Source: Mycolicibacterium arabiense
GTDB lineage: Bacteria > Actinomycetota > Actinomycetes > Mycobacteriales > Mycobacteriaceae
Reading direction: 5' to 3'
Assembly (NCBI RefSeq): GCF_010731815.2
Contig: NZ_AP022593.1
Location: forward strand, 2,108,001-2,172,000
Length of the DNA stretch: 64,000 bases
In this document: positions 35,939-45,167 of the stretch, piece by piece
Numbering within the stretch: the stretch's first letter is position 1
Layout of the letters: each line of letters starts with the position of its first letter
The notes under the pieces: model-generated
The model's input: the letters and a program-made list of their open reading frames with translations, nothing else
Databases searched by the model: none
What the model was told of the DNA's origin: nothing
Position numbers and translations under genes: made by a program

Positions 35939-36748
35939 ATGCAGATCGAAGGCAGTGTCGCCGTCATCACGGGAGCAGGGTCCGGCATCGGCCGGGCGTT
36001 GGCGCGGGAGTTCGCCGCGGCCGGGGCCACGGTGGTCGCCGGTGACGTCTCCTCCGGTGGCGTACGGGACACCGCGGAGCAGGTCCGATCCGCGGGCGGC
36101 AAGGCCGTCGGCGTGGTGGCCGACGCCGCGACGACCGAGGGCATCACCAGCCTGGTCGACGTGGCACGTGCCGAGTTCGGACCGGTCGACGTGTTCGTCG
36201 TCAACGCCGGGATCATCGGTGCGCCCGGCCTCGGTGACGACGAGGCCGACTGGGATCGCATCCTCGACGTCAACCTGCGGGCGCACGTGCGGGCGGCGAA
36301 GGTGGTCGTGCCCGAGTGGCTGGAGCGCGGCCACGGCCACTTCGTCGCGGTTGCATCAGCGGCGGGCCTGCTGACCCAGGTCGGCGCGGCGGGCTACTCG
36401 GTGACCAAGCACGCCGCGGTCGGATTCGCCGAGTGGTTGTCGATCACGTACGGCGACAAGGGCATCGGGGTTTCGTGCGTCTGCCCCATGGGTGTCGACA
36501 CCCCCTTGCTCACCGGCATCACCGAGTCGTCGGACCCCGCTGCGCGGATGTCTGCGGCAGCCGTCCGCAACGCAGGCGAGGTGGTGGGTCCCGAGCGCGT
36601 CGCGGAACTCACCGTCGAGGCGGTGCGCGCCGGGACGTTCCTCGTCTTGCCGCATCCGGCAGTGCTCGACATGTATCGACAGAAGGGTGCCGACTACGAC
36701 CGCTGGCTGTCCGGGATGCGGCGGTATCAGGCCAGTCTTGGGGGCTGA
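35939..36748 (+). CDS. SDR family oxidoreductase
   Basis: 269 residues. TGAGSGIGRAL nucleotide loop, NAGI, catalytic Ser in VASAAGLL and YSVTK with Tyr/Lys, then CPMGVDTP. Longer C-terminus than FabG types, as in the mycobacterial SDRs acting on lipids or retinol-like alcohols. Probably a separate transcription unit lying between the catabolic island and the DUF222 gene. The true substrate cannot be inferred. Confidence 0.85.
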   Translation: MQIEGSVAVITGAGSGIGRALAREFAAAGATVVAGDVSSGGVRDTAEQVRSAGGKAVGVVADAATTEGITSLVDVARAEFGPVDVFVVNAGIIGAPGLGDDEADWDRILDVNLRAHVRAAKVVVPEWLERGHGHFVAVASAAGLLTQVGAAGYSVTKHAAVGFAEWLSITYGDKGIGVSCVCPMGVDTPLLTGITESSDPAARMSAAAVRNAGEVVGPERVAELTVEAVRAGTFLVLPHPAVLDMYRQKGADYDRWLSGMRRYQASLGG

Positions 36749-36771
36749 CTGGCGAACCGACTTGTCGGTGG

Positions 36772-36787
36772 TCGAATGTATGTTCGA
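36772..36787. promoter_or_regulatory. LexA/SOS box
   Basis: TCGAATGTATGTTCGA matches the mycobacterial SOS box TCGAAC-N4-GTTCGA with one mismatch. It ends three bases before the ATG of the DUF222 gene and covers the -10-like TATGTT (36779-36784), which would give a leaderless transcript starting at 36791. LexA control of 13E12-family genes is established in M. tuberculosis. Confidence 0.75.
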
Positions 36788-36790
36788 ATC

Positions 36791-38209
36791 ATGCAGGCGG
36801 ACGGAGTGCGGGAGGCGGTCGCGGGATTGCTCGCGGCCTACGACGCGCTGGCAGACCTGTCCGTTGATCTGTTGAGCCGCAACGAGATCGTTGCGGCATT
36901 GGACGGCTTGGAGACGCTGAGCAGCCAGCTGCCGACCCAACGGCACCGGTTGCTCGCGCGCCTGCAGGCCGAGACGACGTCACGGGAGATGGGTGCGAAG
37001 TCCTGGAACGAGGTCCTACGCACCCGGTGGCGGTTGAGTTCCAGTGAAGCCAGTCGCCGGCTGTCAGAGGCCGCCGACCTCGGACCGCGGCAGAGCTTGA
37101 CCGGGGAGGCGCTCGAGCCGGTGCTACCCGCGGTCGCGGCCGCACAGGCAGCCGGCGCGATCACCGCCGAGCACGTCAAAGTGCTGCGCGAGACGATGGC
37201 CAAGATGCCGGCGTGGGTCGACCCGGTCACGCGCGACCAGGTCGAGGTCGACCTGGTCCGGATCGCGATCACGGTGGGCCCGAAGGACCTACGCGACTCG
37301 GCCGACCTGCGGCTGTTCCTGCTCGACCAAGACGGCCCCGAACCAGACCACACCGAACCCGAACGGTCCCGCGGTGCCGACATGGGCCCGCAGGGCCGGG
37401 ACGGCATGACCACCTTCACCGCCCGGTTGACCCCGGAGGCGGCGGCGGTGTTCGAACCCCTGCTGGCCAAGTACGCCGCACCCGGGATGTGCAATCCCGA
37501 CGACCCCGAACCCTGCACCTCCGGCACCCCGACCCAGGCCCAGATCGACGCCGATCACCGCACTCTGGCTCAACGCCAGCACGACGCCCTGGTGGTGATC
37601 GGGCGGATCGCCTTGATGAGTGGGGATCTCGGCCAGCTCAACGGCTTGCCGGTGTCGGTGATCGTCCGTACCACCCTTCAGGATCTCGAGTCCCGCGCCG
37701 GGATCGGGGTCACCGGCGGCGGCACCAAGGTGCCGATCTCCGACGTCGTGCGGATGGGTGCGCATGCCAACCACTATCTTGCGGTGTTCGACCGCGCGAC
37801 CGGGTCGGCACTCGAGTTGTTCCGGGCCCGGCGGACCGCCTCCCCTGCCCAGCGGCTGATGTTGATCGCCCGCGACGGCGGCTGCACCAAACCCGGCTGC
37901 ACCGTGGGCGCCTACGGCTGCCAGGTCCACCACGCCGTCACCGACTGGGCCCGCGGCGGCAACACCAATGTCGACGAGATGGCGCTGGCCTGCGGAGCGG
38001 ACAACCGCCTCGTGGGCGATGGCGGCTTCACCACCACCATCACCGCCCGGGGCGACGTGGAATGGCAGCCGCCACCCGGACTCGACCACGGCCAAGCACG
38101 GCTCAACTACCACCACCGCCCAGAACTGTTGCTCCGACCGGGCGAGGACGAACCCGAGCAAGGCAACGCTGGCGAATCTCGCCCGCCGCCCGAGGATCGC
38201 GCGGCCTGA
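36791..38209 (+). CDS. 13E12-repeat family protein (DUF222 plus HNH endonuclease domain)
   Basis: 472 residues. The N-terminal DUF222 region (about 20-330) carries LPTQRHRLLARLQAE and TARLTPEAAAVFEPLLAKY. The C-terminal HNH nuclease has Cys pair CTKPGCTVGAYGC, HHAVTDWARGGNTNVDEM and CGADNRLV. This is the 13E12 family, multi-copy in mycobacteria and treated as repetitive, possibly mobile DNA-damage-inducible nucleases. The ATG at 36791 is preferred over the one at 36776, which lies inside the SOS box. In M. tuberculosis a member (Rv3294c) also lies near pcd. Confidence 0.9.
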   Translation: MQADGVREAVAGLLAAYDALADLSVDLLSRNEIVAALDGLETLSSQLPTQRHRLLARLQAETTSREMGAKSWNEVLRTRWRLSSSEASRRLSEAADLGPRQSLTGEALEPVLPAVAAAQAAGAITAEHVKVLRETMAKMPAWVDPVTRDQVEVDLVRIAITVGPKDLRDSADLRLFLLDQDGPEPDHTEPERSRGADMGPQGRDGMTTFTARLTPEAAAVFEPLLAKYAAPGMCNPDDPEPCTSGTPTQAQIDADHRTLAQRQHDALVVIGRIALMSGDLGQLNGLPVSVIVRTTLQDLESRAGIGVTGGGTKVPISDVVRMGAHANHYLAVFDRATGSALELFRARRTASPAQRLMLIARDGGCTKPGCTVGAYGCQVHHAVTDWARGGNTNVDEMALACGADNRLVGDGGFTTTITARGDVEWQPPPGLDHGQARLNYHHRPELLLRPGEDEPEQGNAGESRPPPEDRAA

Positions 38210-38276
38210 GGGCCGTGGTCTCACCACGCGTGAGTCGGGCGGAAGTGGGGTACTTCGGCGCGTAGGAGGTACACCC

Positions 38277-38801
38277 ATGGCCGACATCATCGACCTCATC
38301 TACGCCGACCACGACTGGCTTCGACGGCAGTTCTTCCGGCTCGACGACGCGAGGACCAGCCCGGAACTCGCTGCGATCTGGGGTCAACTCAGCGACCGCC
38401 TCGACGCGCACGCCGAGGCCGAGGAGACCGTCTTCTACCCCGCGCTGCTCAAGCACGGCGGTCACGACGACCCCGGCAATCCGGAGGGCGATCCCGAGGA
38501 CGAGACGGAGGACGCGATCACCGACCACAACTCGATCCGCGATGCCGTCCGGCGATCCCGTGGGCTGGCCCCGGGCAGCGAGGAGTGGTTCGAAGCGGTC
38601 TTCGAGGCGCGCAAGGAGAACGGCGAGCACCTCGACGAGGAGGAACGCGAGGCGATGCCGGACTTCATCAAGAGCGCCTCACTGGAACTTCGCCACGAAC
38701 TCGGCATGCGGTGGCTGCAGTTCTACGCCGAGCACGACACGACCAAGGGCATCGACAACACCGACAAGGACGCCGACGCCTACATCGAGGAACACGGCTG
38801 A
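38277..38801 (+). CDS. Hemerythrin-like (HHE) protein
   Basis: 174 residues, four-helix HHE fold. The iron-ligand pattern is visible: ADHDWLRRQF, HAEAEETVFYPAL, DHNSIRD and GEHLDEEEREAMPDF supply the His and carboxylate ligands. Such proteins bind O2, NO or H2O2 at a di-iron centre; mycobacterial homologues are linked to redox and peroxide responses. Preceded by an excellent AGGAGGT site (38264-38270). Monocistronic by position. Confidence 0.9.
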   Translation: MADIIDLIYADHDWLRRQFFRLDDARTSPELAAIWGQLSDRLDAHAEAEETVFYPALLKHGGHDDPGNPEGDPEDETEDAITDHNSIRDAVRRSRGLAPGSEEWFEAVFEARKENGEHLDEEEREAMPDFIKSASLELRHELGMRWLQFYAEHDTTKGIDNTDKDADAYIEEHG

Positions 38802-38811
38802 CCCAGCCGTG
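38793..38811 (+). terminator. Possible terminator hairpin at the hemerythrin stop
   Basis: CACGGCT (38793-38799) and AGCCGTG (38805-38811) form a 7-bp stem with a 5-base loop over the stop codon. No T-run follows. A second stem, GATCCGG/CCGGATC, lies at 38936-38960. The rest of 38812-39048 contains no gene I can support. Confidence 0.35.
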
Positions 38812-39048
38812 CCGACCGCGCCGCCAGTCAGGTGGCGAGACGGCTCAGACCGAGCCGCTGCGCACCAGAGGCGCAAGCTCGGAACTTGCTGTGAATAGCG
38901 GAATCTGCAGCGCGAGCGGTGAGTTCGACTCCCGCGATCCGGTGTTGTGAAGTCCGGATCCGTGTCGTACCGTCAACTTCGTTGATTAGCCATCCTAGCG
39001 ATCTAAACCTACGTTCAGCATCGGTGGCCGCTCACGAAAGGGTCACGG

Positions 39049-39495
39049 ATGCAGGGGGTTTCGATAGGCCGTCGAATCGGTCGTCGATGGATGATCCTGA
39101 CGGCGGTGGCCGTGGTCGCCGTGGCCGGATTCGCCGTGTACCGGTTGCACGCCGTCTTTGCCTCGCAGGACGTCACGTCCACGCCCAGCGGCTCTGACAG
39201 CGACATCGTTCCCTTCAACCCCAAGCACGTGGTCCTGGAGGTCTTCGGCCCACCGGGCACGGTCGCGACCATCACGTACCTCGACGTGAACGCACAGCCA
39301 CAGCGCGCCGACGCAGTTCCGCTGCCATGGGCGTACGACACGACGACCACGCAGCCGGCTGTCTTCGTCAACGTCGCGGCCCAGGGAGACAGCGACTCGA
39401 TCGGCTGCCGGATACGGATCGATGACGTAGTCAAGGACGAGCGATCGGTGAACACCTTGAACGCCTACACCTACTGCCTGGACAAGTCCGGATGA
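39049..39495 (+). CDS. MmpS-family membrane accessory protein
   Basis: 148 residues. One N-terminal transmembrane helix (about residues 14-37) followed by a periplasmic beta-sandwich domain with VVLEVFGPPGTVATITYLDVNAQ and a final Cys pair (GCRIRIDD...AYTYCLDKSG), as in MmpS4/MmpS5. It works with the MmpL transporter encoded next, and the two overlap by ATGA. MmpS proteins support export of siderophores, lipids or drugs. Confidence 0.92.
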   Translation: MQGVSIGRRIGRRWMILTAVAVVAVAGFAVYRLHAVFASQDVTSTPSGSDSDIVPFNPKHVVLEVFGPPGTVATITYLDVNAQPQRADAVPLPWAYDTTTTQPAVFVNVAAQGDSDSIGCRIRIDDVVKDERSVNTLNAYTYCLDKSG

Positions 39496-42386
39496 GCACC
39501 CAACGCATTCCGGACTTCATCCGACGGTTCTCGGTGCTCATAGCGCTGTTCTGGCTGTGCTTGGCCGTTCTCACGAACGTCTTCGTCCCGCAGTTGGAGA
39601 CCGTTGCCGAAGCGCACAACGTCTCGCTCAGCCCGCAGGACTCGCCGTCACTGCAGGCCAGCAAGCGGATCGGCAAGGTGTTCGACGAGTTCGACTCCGA
39701 CAGCTCGGCCATGATCGTCCTGGAAGGCGATCAACCGCTTGGCGCCGACGCCCACCACTACTACGACGGCCTGGTTCACCGACTCACCCAGGACACCAAG
39801 CACGTTCAGCACGTCCAGGATTTCTGGGGGGACCCGCTGACCGCGGCCGGCTCGCAGAGTTCCGACGGCAAGGCGGCGCTGGTCCAGCTCTACCTGGCAG
39901 GCAATCAGGGCGAGTCGTTGGCCAACGAGTCCGTCGACGCGGTTCGCGCAGTCGTCGATCAGACGCCACCGCCGCCGGGCATCACGGCCTACGTCACCGG
40001 CGCGGCCCCGCTGGTCACCGACCAGTTCGAGGTGGGCCGCCAAGGCACCCTGAAGACGACCTTGATCACCCTCGGGGTGATCGCCGTGATGCTGTTCTGG
40101 ATCTACCGTCGCCTGACCACGGTGTTCCTCGTGATCTTCACGGTGATGATCGAGCTGACCGCGTCTCGCGGTGTCGTGGCGGTGCTCGCGAACGCGGGCA
40201 TCATCGAGCTGTCGACGTATTCGACCAATCTGCTGACGCTTCTGGTCATCGCCGCTGGAACCGACTACGCGATCTTCCTCCTCGGACGGTTCCACGAAGC
40301 GCGTTTGACCGGGCACGATCGCGTGACTGCGTTCAACTCCATGTACCACGGGACCGCGCACATCATCCTGGGCTCCGGCCTGACGATCGCCGGGGCGGTG
40401 CTCTGCCTCACCTTCACCCGGCTGCCGTACTTCCAGAGTCTCGGCATTCCCGCGGGCATCGGCGTGCTCGTCGCAGTGGTTGCGGCGTTGACGTTGGCAC
40501 CGGCGCTGCTGGTGATCGGTCGCCACTTCGGGCTGTTCGAGCCCAGTCGTCCGATGCGTACCCGCGGCTGGCGTCGCGTCGGAACGGCGATCGTCCGCTG
40601 GCCGGGCCCCATCCTGGTGGCGACGATCGCAATCGCCCTCATAGGTCTGCTGGCGCTCCCGAACTACACGACGAGCTACGACGCCCGCCCCTATCTGCCC
40701 GCGGACGCCCCTGCGAACGTTGGCTACACCGCTGCGGAGCGGCACTTCTCGCAGGCCCGGCTCAACCCCGAATTGCTGATGATTGACGCCGACCACGACC
40801 TGCGCAACCCCACCGACATGATCCTGTTGGAGCGCGTCGCGAAGGCGGTCTTCCACTCCGACGGGATTGCGCAGGTGCAGTCGATCACCCGGCCACTGGG
40901 CACGCCCCTGGACCACACGTCGATCCCGTTCCAGATCAGCGCCAGCAGCGCATCGCAGATCAACAACCTGCCCTTCCAGCAGGCCCGCGGCAGCGACCTG
41001 CTCAAACAGGTGGACGTCATAAACGACTCGATCGAGGTTCTCCGGCAACAGTATTCGCTACAACAGCAATCCAGCGCCGTCACCGATGAGCAGACCAAGG
41101 CATTCCAGAACACGGTCGCCACTGCCCAGGATCTACGGGACAAGATCGCCAACTTCGACGACTTCTTCCGACCGATCCGCAATTACTTCTACTGGGAACC
41201 CCATTGCTACGACATCCCGATCTGCTGGGCGCTGCGGTCGCTCTTCGACGCACTCGACGGCATCAACGATCTGACCGACCAACTGGCCGACGTGGCGAGC
41301 AGCATCGCCAAACTCGATGAACTGCAACCGAAGCTGCTGGCTCTGATCCCGCCGCAGATCGCGAGTCAGCAGGCCAACCGCGACCTGACGCTGACCAATT
41401 ACGCGACCACCTCCGGCATCAACGACCAGACCGCGGCGGCACTGCAGAACTCGACCGCCCTGGGCCAGGCGTACGACGCGTCGAAGACCGATGACTCGTT
41501 CTACCTACCGCCAGAGGCGTTCACGAACCCCGAGTTCCAGCGCGGGCTGAAGCTCTTCCTCTCGCCGGACGGCAAGGCCGCCCGCCTGATCATCACGCAC
41601 GAGGGCGATCCCGCTACGCCCGAGGGCATTTCGCACGTCGACGCCATGAGGCATGCCGCGCAGGGAGCCGTGAAGGGCACGCCGCTGGCCGGTTCCAAGA
41701 TCTTCATCGCGGGCACCGCGGCCACCTACAAGGACATCCAGGACGGGGCCAAGTACGACCTGATGATCGCCGGGATCGCGGCGCTCAGCCTGATTCTGCT
41801 CGTCATGATGTTCATCACCCGGAGCATCGTCGCCGCATTCGTCATCGTCGGTACGGTGGCGCTGTCGCTGGGTGCGTCGTTCGGGCTGTCGGTACTGATA
41901 TGGCAGGACATCCTCGGCATTCAACTGTTCTGGATAGTGCAGGCACTCGCCGTAATCCTGCTGTTGGCGGTCGGTTCCGACTACAACCTGCTGTTGATCT
42001 CCCGGTTGAAGGAGGAGATCGGCGCGGGCCTGAACACCGGCATCATTCGCGCGATGGCCGGTTCCGGCGCGGTGGTGACTGCGGCGGGTCTGGTGTTCGC
42101 GGCCACCATGGCATCCTTCGTCTTCGCGGATCTGCGAATTCTGGGCCAGATCGGAACCACCATCGCCCTCGGCCTGCTGTTCGACACGCTGATCGTGCGC
42201 TCGTTCATGACCCCGGCCATCGCCGCGCTGCTAGGCCGGTGGTTCTGGTGGCCGCTGAAGGTGCGTCCGCGCCCGGCCGGCCGAATGCCGAAGCCGTACG
42301 GGTCGCGCGAATCGGCCCGTCAGCTCCTGCTGTGGGAGGACGGCGACCCAGCAGTAGCCGCGACACCGTCGCGCCCGGAGCGGTGA
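39492..42386 (+). CDS. MmpL-family RND transporter
   Basis: 964 residues, 12 predicted membrane helices in the 1+6+5 RND layout with two large periplasmic loops. Proton-relay motifs are in TM4 (GTDYAIFLLGRFHEA) and TM10 (GSDYNLLLISRLKEE). Length and pairing with MmpS fit the MmpL4/5 group (siderophore or azole/bedaquiline-type efflux) rather than MmpL3. No TetR or MarR gene adjoins it, so the cargo is open. Its 3' end overlaps the convergent membrane gene by 67 bases. Confidence 0.93.
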   Translation: MSTQRIPDFIRRFSVLIALFWLCLAVLTNVFVPQLETVAEAHNVSLSPQDSPSLQASKRIGKVFDEFDSDSSAMIVLEGDQPLGADAHHYYDGLVHRLTQDTKHVQHVQDFWGDPLTAAGSQSSDGKAALVQLYLAGNQGESLANESVDAVRAVVDQTPPPPGITAYVTGAAPLVTDQFEVGRQGTLKTTLITLGVIAVMLFWIYRRLTTVFLVIFTVMIELTASRGVVAVLANAGIIELSTYSTNLLTLLVIAAGTDYAIFLLGRFHEARLTGHDRVTAFNSMYHGTAHIILGSGLTIAGAVLCLTFTRLPYFQSLGIPAGIGVLVAVVAALTLAPALLVIGRHFGLFEPSRPMRTRGWRRVGTAIVRWPGPILVATIAIALIGLLALPNYTTSYDARPYLPADAPANVGYTAAERHFSQARLNPELLMIDADHDLRNPTDMILLERVAKAVFHSDGIAQVQSITRPLGTPLDHTSIPFQISASSASQINNLPFQQARGSDLLKQVDVINDSIEVLRQQYSLQQQSSAVTDEQTKAFQNTVATAQDLRDKIANFDDFFRPIRNYFYWEPHCYDIPICWALRSLFDALDGINDLTDQLADVASSIAKLDELQPKLLALIPPQIASQQANRDLTLTNYATTSGINDQTAAALQNSTALGQAYDASKTDDSFYLPPEAFTNPEFQRGLKLFLSPDGKAARLIITHEGDPATPEGISHVDAMRHAAQGAVKGTPLAGSKIFIAGTAATYKDIQDGAKYDLMIAGIAALSLILLVMMFITRSIVAAFVIVGTVALSLGASFGLSVLIWQDILGIQLFWIVQALAVILLLAVGSDYNLLLISRLKEEIGAGLNTGIIRAMAGSGAVVTAAGLVFAATMASFVFADLRILGQIGTTIALGLLFDTLIVRSFMTPAIAALLGRWFWWPLKVRPRPAGRMPKPYGSRESARQLLLWEDGDPAVAATPSRPER

Positions 42387-42853
42387 CGGGGCACGCCGTC
42401 GCCGGATGACTCGGGGTCCAGCACTGGCACGTCGTCCAGCCGCTTTCCGAGCCGCGCGACCTTGCGCAACTGGACGGCCATGTTCATCGAGGTCAACATC
42501 GGGATGCCCCCGATGAACGTCCGGAACGACGGGTTGCCGCCGTGCACGTGCAATACGTACAGACAGCCGACCACGTAGAAGAAGCCCAGGGTGAACAGCG
42601 AGGCCGGTATCGCGTACGCGAGCGGCGCGCGGGCGTCTGACACCAGCTCGCCGGCGTAGTCCACCTCGTACTGCGACATCGGTTCGCGTTTGCGCAGTTT
42701 GGCCAACACCCTCTTGTGGGCGCCCACTTCCTCGCCCAAGGGGTGGGGTGTCCGCTTCTCGAGTCGGCCGAGGTAGACGAAGACACACGTGGCGAAGACG
42801 ATCTCCATCACCGCCGCGAGAACCGTCAAATCACCCCACGGACCGAGATCCAT
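42320..42853 (-). CDS. Small integral membrane protein of unknown function
   Basis: 177 residues with an N-terminal helix (LTVLAAVMEIVFATCVFVYL) and a second pair of hydrophobic stretches about residues 75-120. The middle is basic and the tail hydrophilic. No recognised domain. ATG at 42853 chosen by the start of the hydrophobic segment. Convergent with mmpL and overlapping it by 67 bases, so its C-terminal tail may be shorter in relatives. Confidence 0.65.
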   Translation of the reverse strand: MDLGPWGDLTVLAAVMEIVFATCVFVYLGRLEKRTPHPLGEEVGAHKRVLAKLRKREPMSQYEVDYAGELVSDARAPLAYAIPASLFTLGFFYVVGCLYVLHVHGGNPSFRTFIGGIPMLTSMNMAVQLRKVARLGKRLDDVPVLDPESSGDGVPRHRSGRDGVAATAGSPSSHSRS

Positions 42854-42930
42854 GCCGACTCTCCTCTGCTGCCGTCGAACCTGCACGAGAGGTCAAAACG
42901 TTACCCGATCTAAGTACCTCCGCCGGATAC

Positions 42931-43047
42931 TCACAGGAACGTGACAGGTTGCAGGACCGAACGACCGCGATGGCCGCCGCCGCCCGCGAACTCGGGATGA
43001 GCAGGGCGACGCTCTACCGGAAGATCGCGCAGTACGGCATCGGTTGA
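42931..43047 (+). pseudogene. Remnant of a Fis-type HTH regulator C-terminus
   Basis: The reading frame encodes SQERDRL followed shortly by MAAAARELGMSRATLYRKIAQYGIG and a stop. This is the C-terminal Fis-like helix-turn-helix of GAF/sigma-54-activator-type or AcoR-like regulators, in which ERD...AAARELG is usually a few residues longer. Nothing upstream in the frame resembles the sensor domains, so this is a decayed fragment rather than a functional gene. Its end overlaps the kinase-like gene by 34 bases. Confidence 0.55.
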
Positions 43048-43649
43048 CCGCCTTCGTCGGCGTACGACGATGTCTCCCCCGATGCGATCACCGTCGCTCG
43101 CGCCCAGGGCCGATCGCTCGCGAGGAAGGGAACTTCCCGAGCCGTCCACTCGTCGACGAACTCGATGGGATCGTCACCTCGGGCGACGACGCGACGGTAG
43201 GCCAGGTCTGGATCGGATTGCACCCACACCGTCGCATCGAACCACGGCTGGAGTTCCCTGCGGCAGGAGCCGACGCCTTCGACGAGCACCACGTTGGTGT
43301 CAGCCGGTACGTCGACCGAGCCCGATCTGCCGCGAACGTCCCACGCCGGTGGTCGGTAGCGGATCGGCGGCCCGTCACGACGCAACGGCGACAGCACTCC
43401 GTCGACCAAGAGTTCATGCCAGTCGAAGAACGAGTGGTGCCAGGCGATGTCGTCGGTGTGGACCACCGCGACGCCCGCACGTGTCCTGGCCAACTGCGCT
43501 GCGAACGTGGACTTGCCGGACCCGCTGCGCCCGTCGACGCCGATCAGCACGATCCCCGGCTGCCGAGGGTTGGCCGACAGCATCGTCAACACCTCGGGGT
43601 ACGTCGAGTCCGTCCACTCGGTGATGGTCGGCTCGTCGTCGACGTTCAC
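43014..43649 (-). CDS. Uridine-kinase-like P-loop NTPase
   Basis: 211 residues. Walker A GVDGRSGSGKST near residue 40, a DD acidic pair after the second strand (VVHTDDIAWHH), and LVEGVGSCRR as in uridine kinase/phosphoribulokinase-type proteins. Likely phosphorylates a small molecule, substrate unknown. GTG start; a shorter start is not excluded. It lies just upstream of the aldehyde dehydrogenase operon end on the same strand, separated from it only by position, not by function. Confidence 0.8.
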   Translation of the reverse strand: MNVDDEPTITEWTDSTYPEVLTMLSANPRQPGIVLIGVDGRSGSGKSTFAAQLARTRAGVAVVHTDDIAWHHSFFDWHELLVDGVLSPLRRDGPPIRYRPPAWDVRGRSGSVDVPADTNVVLVEGVGSCRRELQPWFDATVWVQSDPDLAYRRVVARGDDPIEFVDEWTAREVPFLASDRPWARATVIASGETSSYADEGGQPMPYCAIFR

Positions 43650-43676
43650 GAGCGCTCTGCGATCGACGGCAAGGGG

Positions 43677-45167
43677 TCAGCGGCCTCGACGGCGAGGCAC
43701 CGCAAGGTACTTGTATTCGAGAAACTCGTCGATGCCGACCTTGCCGCCCTCCCGTCCCAGACCGGACTGCTTCACCCCACCGAACGGTGCGGCAGGGTTG
43801 GACACCACTCCGGTGTTCACGCCCACCATGCCTACTTCGAGACGCTCACTGAGGTCGAGCGCACGGTCGATGTCTTGAGTAAACACGTAACCCACCAGAC
43901 CCCAATCGGTGTCGTTGGCGCGGCTGATCACCTCGTCTTCGTCGTCGAAGGGGATGATCGGAGCCACCGGCCCGAAGACCTCGGTGGTCATCAAGTCGGA
44001 GTCACTGGACACGTCCGCCAGGACGGTCGGCGGGTAGAAGTATCCCGGTCCGTCCGGCAGACGACCGCCCGTGAGTGCCGTTGCGCCGCGCTGCAATGCA
44101 TCGTCGACGAGCCGCTGCACCTTCGTGCGCCCGGCCGAGTCGATCAGCGGCCCCACGTCGGTCTCGTCGTCGAGTCCGTTGCCCACCTTCAATGCCGCCA
44201 TTCGAGCCGCGAGCCGCTCGGAGAACTCATCGGCGACGTCACGGTGGACGTACATGCGATTGGCCGCCGTGCACGCCTCGCCCATGTTGCGCATCTTGGC
44301 TGCCATCGCACCGTCGACGGCTGTGTCGACGTCGGCGTCCGCGCAGACGATGAACGGCGCGTTGCCGCCCAGTTCCATCGACGAACGCATCACCGTCTCC
44401 GCGGCTTGGCGCAGCAGGATCTTGCCCACGCCCGTGGAGCCGGTGAAACTCACCTTGCGGGCCTTGCCGCTGGCCATCCAACGACCCACCACGGTTGCCG
44501 CGTCGGTGGTGTTGACGACGTTGAGGACGCCGTCGGGCAGTCCGCTCTCCTGCAGGATCGCCGCCAAGGCCAACGAACTCAACGGAGTCTGCGGTGCCGG
44601 CTTGAGCACCATCGTGCATCCGGCGGCGATCGCGGGTGCGACCTTGCGCGTCCCCATGGCCAGTGGAAAGTTCCACGGAGTGATGAGCACGCAGGGGCCG
44701 ACGGGTTCGCGGGTCACGATGATCCGATTCGCGCCGTCCCCGGTGGTGGAGTGGTCACCCGAGACGCGGACCGCTTCTTCGGAGAACCACCGCAGGAACT
44801 CCGCGGCGTAGGCCACCTCACCCCTCGCCTCGGCAAGGGGCTTGCCCATCTCCAACGTCATCACCTCCGCCAGCCAGTCCTGCCGCTCCATCACCAATTC
44901 GTAGGCGCGGCGCAAGATCTCACTGCGGTGCCTCGGCGCGGTCCGCGCCCACGCGGCCTGCGCCCCTACCGCAGCCGCCAACGCGTCGTCCCCGTCGGCC
45001 GGGGAGGCGTCGGCAACGGATGCCAACACCTCACCCGTGGCCGGGTTCTCCACGTCGAAGACGCGTCCGTCGGCGGCTTCTCGCCACTGCCCACCGATCA
45101 GCAGTCCGGTGGAGATCGAGGCGATGGAGGGGTGAGCCGAGGCGACACGGGCGGTCGTTGCGGTCAT
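43677..45167 (-). CDS. NAD(P)-dependent semialdehyde dehydrogenase (GabD-like)
   Basis: 496 residues. ALDH fold with Glu in MELGGNAPF, catalytic Cys in NMGEACTAANR, and FGGVKQSGLGREGG; the NAPFIV...KMRNMGEAC pattern is that of succinate/glutarate semialdehyde dehydrogenases. ATG overlaps the stop of the upstream FAD/Fe-S dehydrogenase (ATGA). As last gene of the kinase-phospholyase operon it probably oxidises the aldehyde released by the phospholyase. Substrate range is not certain: aminoadipate, succinate or glutarate semialdehydes and simple aldehydes are all possible. Confidence 0.88.
   Translation of the reverse strand: MTATTARVASAHPSIASISTGLLIGGQWREAADGRVFDVENPATGEVLASVADASPADGDDALAAAVGAQAAWARTAPRHRSEILRRAYELVMERQDWLAEVMTLEMGKPLAEARGEVAYAAEFLRWFSEEAVRVSGDHSTTGDGANRIIVTREPVGPCVLITPWNFPLAMGTRKVAPAIAAGCTMVLKPAPQTPLSSLALAAILQESGLPDGVLNVVNTTDAATVVGRWMASGKARKVSFTGSTGVGKILLRQAAETVMRSSMELGGNAPFIVCADADVDTAVDGAMAAKMRNMGEACTAANRMYVHRDVADEFSERLAARMAALKVGNGLDDETDVGPLIDSAGRTKVQRLVDDALQRGATALTGGRLPDGPGYFYPPTVLADVSSDSDLMTTEVFGPVAPIIPFDDEDEVISRANDTDWGLVGYVFTQDIDRALDLSERLEVGMVGVNTGVVSNPAAPFGGVKQSGLGREGGKVGIDEFLEYKYLAVPRRRGR

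Noticed and set aside
38905..38945. tRNA T-arm-like sequence (GAGTTCGACTCCC)
   Set aside because: One stem pair fails, no matching acceptor 5' strand or anticodon arm lies at the right distance, and the following bases form a different hairpin (38936-38960).
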